From an uncultured Micrococcales bacterium (GTDB lineage: Bacteria > Actinomycetota > Actinomycetes > S36-B12 > GCA-2699445), in the NCBI GenBank assembly GCA_903915555.1, contig CAIWTL010000341.1, positions 1 through 9,010 on the forward strand: DNA of 9,010 nt, in the 5' to 3' direction. Under the pieces are notes generated by a model. The model worked only from the letters and a program-made list of their open reading frames with translations, searched no databases and was not told where the DNA came from. Positions within the stretch are counted from its first letter, which is position 1. Each line of letters starts with the position of its first letter. The position numbers were made by a program, and so were the translations under genes. Below, piece after piece: positions 6,285 through 9,010 of the stretch.

Positions 6285-7412
6285 ATGCAGTTGGACATCC
6301 ACCAGGCGTCCTACCGGACCCTCAACGACCGTCTCACCTTCCTTCACGCACGGATGCTCGAGATGGCCCCCGGCATCGCGCGGGTCTCCTGCGCCCTCTA
6401 CGACGAGCGCGACGACCTGCTGAAGACCTTCCTCAACAGCACCCGCCAGGGGACCTCGCTGCGCGCCTACCAGTACCGCCTCTCCGACAGCGAGTCACTC
6501 AGCCGCCTGGCACGCACTCGCGATCTGCGTCTGCTGTCGGATCTCCAGGAGTCCCTGGAACCCACCTCCCAGCACTCCCAGTACCTGCTGTCAGAAGGGT
6601 TCGAGTCGTCGTTCACCGTGCCCATGAGCCACGGCGACAACTTCCTGGGATTCGTCTTCTTCGATGCGCGGGACAACGACACCTTCACACCGGAGGTGCA
6701 GCGCGAACTGGTGCTCTACGCGAACCTGATGGCCATGGCGATCGCCAACGAACTCACCGCGGTCCAGGCCATCGTGAGCACAGTGCAGATCGCCCGTGAC
6801 TTCACGGCCTTCCGAGACGGTGAGACCGGAGCGCACCTCGAACGGATGGCCCGCTACACGCACCTGATCCTGCACGACGTCGCCGAGGACCTCGACCTGT
6901 CCGACGAGTTCATCGAGCAGGTGTTCCTCTACGCACCGCTGCACGACGTCGGCAAGGTGGCGATCCCCGACCACATCCTGCTCAAGCCGGGGCGCCTGAC
7001 CCCCGAGGAGTGGGAGATCATGAAGACCCACACCACCCGCGGCCGCCAGATGGTGGAGGAGATCACCGCCAAGCTCGGCGTGCAGGGCACCGTGGACAAC
7101 TCGGTGCTCCTCAACGTCGTCGGATCGCATCACGAGAAGTTGGACGGCTCCGGATACCCCGAAGGGCTCGTCGGTGACACCATCCCCATCGAGGCCCAGA
7201 TCGTGGCCGTGGCCGACATCTTCGACGCGCTCACGTGCGCCCGCCCCTACAAACGGGCGTGGCCCATCGATGAGGCGATGGTCGAACTGCGCCGTCAGGT
7301 GGACGACGGGAAACTGGCGGACCGATTCGTCACGGCCATGGAGAACAACCTGACCGAGGTGGCCCGTATCCATGCCTCCTTCGTGGATCCCCCCCTGTCG
7401 GGAACGGGCTGA
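6285..7412 (+). CDS. GAF-like and HD-GYP domain protein, predicted c-di-GMP phosphodiesterase
   Basis: A 375-residue cytoplasmic protein. Residues about 17-155 form a GAF-like sensor (YDERDDLL, FTVPMSHGDNFLGFVFFDA, the usual GAF end pattern) with no recognisable ligand signature. Residues about 165-350 form an HD-GYP domain that hydrolyses cyclic di-GMP in characterised relatives. The metal-binding set is complete: Glu180 and His184 (ETGAHLERM), His220-Asp221 (LHDVGK), His249 (MKTHTTRG), His282-His283 (HHEKLDGSGYP) and Asp311 (VADIFDALT), consistent with the trinuclear site of active members. The GYP signature is at 290-292. ATG 6285 is chosen for AAGGGG 9 nt upstream and the promoter position; an in-frame GTG at 6246 would add 13 residues. 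It ends 3 bp from the stop of a convergent GGDEF-like gene. Enzyme activity is likely, the sensed signal unknown. Confidence 0.93.
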   Translation: MQLDIHQASYRTLNDRLTFLHARMLEMAPGIARVSCALYDERDDLLKTFLNSTRQGTSLRAYQYRLSDSESLSRLARTRDLRLLSDLQESLEPTSQHSQYLLSEGFESSFTVPMSHGDNFLGFVFFDARDNDTFTPEVQRELVLYANLMAMAIANELTAVQAIVSTVQIARDFTAFRDGETGAHLERMARYTHLILHDVAEDLDLSDEFIEQVFLYAPLHDVGKVAIPDHILLKPGRLTPEEWEIMKTHTTRGRQMVEEITAKLGVQGTVDNSVLLNVVGSHHEKLDGSGYPEGLVGDTIPIEAQIVAVADIFDALTCARPYKRAWPIDEAMVELRRQVDDGKLADRFVTAMENNLTEVARIHASFVDPPLSGTG

Positions 7413-7415
7413 TTC

Positions 7416-7877
7416 TCACGCCGATCGGCGCCGGCCGTTGACACTGCGCGCCACCGTGCAGTTCCCGCCCGCCGCGTAGGCCTGACCGAGCGCCCGGTCG
7501 GCTCGGTGCATCGCCTCGATCACCGTCTCGCCCGGCGTGACAACAGCGGCCCCCGCGCTCACGATGCGCTGTCCCCCGGTCGCCGTGTCGGACAGGAGGC
7601 GGCGCACCCGGTCCGCCACGCGCACCGCGTCGTCGATCCCGAAGGCCGACCCCAGGACGAGCAGGACACCCTCCTTGCCCGGAATGACGAGATCCTCGTC
7701 CCGCAGGCACGACCGCACGACATCGCAGACCTCCGCCACGTAGGCGCCCGACAACCGCGAACCGACATGCCCGATGCGGATCGCCACGATGCCGACCCGC
7801 GCCGCAACCCCTTCGAAGGCCACCGGCAGTTCGGCCAGCTCGCCGCGCGCCGTGGCCAGTTCCACCGTTGCGGTCAC
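7416..7877 (-). CDS. Stand-alone degenerate GGDEF domain protein
   Basis: A 153-residue protein that aligns in outline with a whole GGDEF (diguanylate cyclase) domain but lacks its catalytic residues. LRDEDLVIPGKEGVLLVLG (58-76) stands where active enzymes have RxGGDEF, so the motif reads PGKEG. VAIRIGHVG (31-39) replaces the DxDxFKxxND metal and substrate region. The fold's later landmarks remain: AVRVADRVRRLL (84-95), RIVSAGAAVV (104-113, the usual SxGxA strand) and MHRADRALGQAYAAGGNCTV (123-142, matching ADxALYxAKxxGRN). It should not make c-di-GMP. It may bind nucleotide or a protein partner. The GTG start at 7877 overlaps the upstream stop codon (GTGA), implying translational coupling. 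It faces the HD-GYP gene tail-to-tail. Confidence 0.78.
   Translation of the reverse strand: MTATVELATARGELAELPVAFEGVAARVGIVAIRIGHVGSRLSGAYVAEVCDVVRSCLRDEDLVIPGKEGVLLVLGSAFGIDDAVRVADRVRRLLSDTATGGQRIVSAGAAVVTPGETVIEAMHRADRALGQAYAAGGNCTVARSVNGRRRSA
7419..7430. repeat. 12-bp perfect palindrome at the convergent gene ends
   Basis: CGCCGATCGGCG is its own reverse complement and lies inside the last codons of the GGDEF-like gene, 7 bp past the HD-GYP stop. It could form a 4-bp stem with a GATC loop and help stop transcription in either direction. A chance GC-rich palindrome is equally possible. Confidence 0.3.
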
Positions 7878-8308
7878 GCTGCATCACCACCGGACAGAGC
7901 AGCCATGGGCTGACGCTCGCGGGGGAACCGGAACCGACTCACCACCGGGTCGTTGGGCCGGAATCGCCGGACGGTCACCGTGTCACCGCGGCGACCGATA
8001 TGGGCGACGTGCAACTGGTAGTCCTCGCCCCGACCGCGGGCGAACGCCAAGCGGATCGGCAGCGCTGCCGCCGAAGGATCCCCGACCGTCGTCGCGATCC
8101 TTGCCGCGAGCGCACCGCGGCCACCGCACGCCTCGGCGAAGTTCCGCTCGGCCAGGACCGGCCGCCCGAAGGCCGGGTGCTCCAACCGGACGGTCTCCGC
8201 GACCTCCTCGCCCACCTCCTCGGACAACCGGCACATCCCGCACGTGTCCGTCCCTGGATCGACTGCTCGATCCGCCATCCCCACCATCGGAATCCCCTCC
8301 GTCGACAT
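7874..8308 (-). CDS. CxxC-containing protein of unknown function
   Basis: A 144-residue soluble protein from ATG 8308, preceded by GGGAAGG close to the start (3 nt). The frame is open further upstream, even into the photolyase-like gene, but no better start is visible; ATGs at codons 8 and 11 are alternatives. It has Cys23 and Cys26 (TCGMCR), a short acidic helix (SEEVGEEVAETVRLEHP), Cys61 (EACGGRGALAARI) and a basic C-terminal beta-like part (RGDTVTVRRFRPNDPVVSRFRFPRE). I do not recognise a family. The CxxC plus a further Cys could bind metal, but three cysteines are fewer than a classical zinc site needs. It sits 95 bp downstream of the photolyase-like gene, and its TGA overlaps the GTG of the degenerate GGDEF gene, so the three probably form one transcription unit. 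Confidence 0.7.
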   Translation of the reverse strand: MSTEGIPMVGMADRAVDPGTDTCGMCRLSEEVGEEVAETVRLEHPAFGRPVLAERNFAEACGGRGALAARIATTVGDPSAAALPIRLAFARGRGEDYQLHVAHIGRRGDTVTVRRFRPNDPVVSRFRFPRERQPMAALSGGDAA

Positions 8309-8403
8309 CGACCTTCCCGTCAACGGTCTGTCATCTTCGGTGGCTCCCGGTAGGGAGGGAACCCCCTGACGGGATGTGTCCACCCACCGACCGGGGGTGA
8401 CGA

Positions 8404-9010
8404 TCAGCCTCTGGTCGTGCGCCGCCAGGCGCTGAACGACTGCACTCCCGCGGACGTCGGGGGAACCAACCAGGGCCACGGATGGACCACGACCGGCTCG
8501 AGTTGCCGCGCGTAGCGGCGCCACCCGGGCACGGGCGTGAAGGTCGCCGCAAGCCGCCGGTCGGCGAGTTCCGCGACCGGATCCCCCCGGTGGACGAGGA
8601 CCCGACGGCGCGTCGAGAGGTCGGCCAGCGCCTCGGCCAGGAACACGAGGCGTATCGGCGCCAGCCGAAGTCGACGAAGCAGCGCCTCGTCGAAGATGAA
8701 CACGAGAGGAAGATCCGGATACGCCCGAGCCGCCGGGTCGTCATCCCCCAGGCTCTCCGCGGTCAACCACACGACATCGGGCGAGCCGGTGGTCCGGGGA
8801 GTCACCGGGCCGCAGGTGGTCTCCCGGTCGAGGTCCTGCCGGAGGGCGGGTGGCGCCTCCCCAGGGAACGGCGGGACGACCGGGGGGGCGTCGGCGACGG
8901 GACATGCACCGGACACCGGGCACGCCTCGCACAGACCGGGGGCCCGACGCCTGACCTGGCTGCGGGTGAATACGTAGGGGCGCCCGGTCAACGCGCCGGT
9001 CGTCCACTGC
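8404..9010 (-). CDS. Photolyase-like protein, N-terminal part outside window
   Basis: The frame is open to the right edge; the only start near the edge is a TTG at 8991 without support, so the gene probably begins beyond the window. Counting from that TTG, GRPYVFTRSQV (3-13) leads to a cysteine group at 21, 24, 30 and 60 (CEACPVSGACP, then TTCGP), spaced like an iron-sulfur or zinc ligand set. Residues about 71-175 resemble the alpha/beta (antenna-binding) domain of the photolyase/cryptochrome family: PDVVWLTAESLGDDDPA, LVFIFDEALL, RLVFLAEALADL, VLVHRGDPVAELADRRLAATF. The protein then ends (PWPWL...SFSAWRR), so no FAD-binding catalytic domain follows. In classical photolyases this alpha/beta domain comes first. 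A role in DNA photorepair or light sensing is inference. It heads an apparent operon with the CxxC and GGDEF-like genes. Confidence 0.68.
   Translation of the reverse strand, partial: QWTTGALTGRPYVFTRSQVRRRAPGLCEACPVSGACPVADAPPVVPPFPGEAPPALRQDLDRETTCGPVTPRTTGSPDVVWLTAESLGDDDPAARAYPDLPLVFIFDEALLRRLRLAPIRLVFLAEALADLSTRRRVLVHRGDPVAELADRRLAATFTPVPGWRRYARQLEPVVVHPWPWLVPPTSAGVQSFSAWRRTTRG

Noticed and set aside
8741..9007. Minus-strand frame of 88 codons at the right edge
   Set aside because: It lies in another frame inside the photolyase-like gene and shows no family motif.

Overview
The window is G+C-rich DNA with strong third-position G/C bias, GTG/TTG start candidates and actinobacterial protein families: heliorhodopsin, DUF1023 hydrolase, DUF4333 lipoprotein and a likely leaderless gene. 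It is best read as chromosomal DNA of an Actinomycetota member. I cannot name the genus. I see no tRNA, rRNA, CRISPR array, insertion sequence or phage gene.

Left part (1-3372). A heliorhodopsin gene enters from the left edge (+). After it comes a secreted allene-oxide-cyclase/dirigent-type barrel protein (-). Next is a decayed 3' fragment of a UPF0126/TRIC-type membrane protein gene (+), then a small unnamed protein (-). A DUF1023 alpha/beta-hydrolase (+) is transcribed divergently from that small gene.

Middle part (3385-6068). Three minus-strand genes concern the envelope: a DUF4333 lipoprotein, a cysteine-rich secreted SGNH hydrolase with a C-terminal Ig-like domain, and a four-helix membrane protein with a Glu/Gln-rich linker. 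Several upstream regions carry a TACCCTG element that looks like a -10 box.

Right part (6285-9010). A GAF/HD-GYP protein with a complete metal site is a predicted c-di-GMP phosphodiesterase (+). It runs tail-to-tail, 3 bp apart, into a minus-strand cluster. That cluster enters from the right edge with a photolyase-like protein, in which a Cys cluster precedes a photolyase-type alpha/beta domain. It continues with a CxxC protein of unknown role and ends with a stand-alone degenerate GGDEF domain whose GTG start overlaps the stop codon of the CxxC gene.

The most interesting theme is light and c-di-GMP. A heliorhodopsin lies at one edge. A photolyase-like gene at the other edge appears to be in one operon with a dead GGDEF protein, which faces an intact HD-GYP. 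A functional link between these genes is inference. The edge genes are incomplete, and their missing parts would decide the strongest claims.
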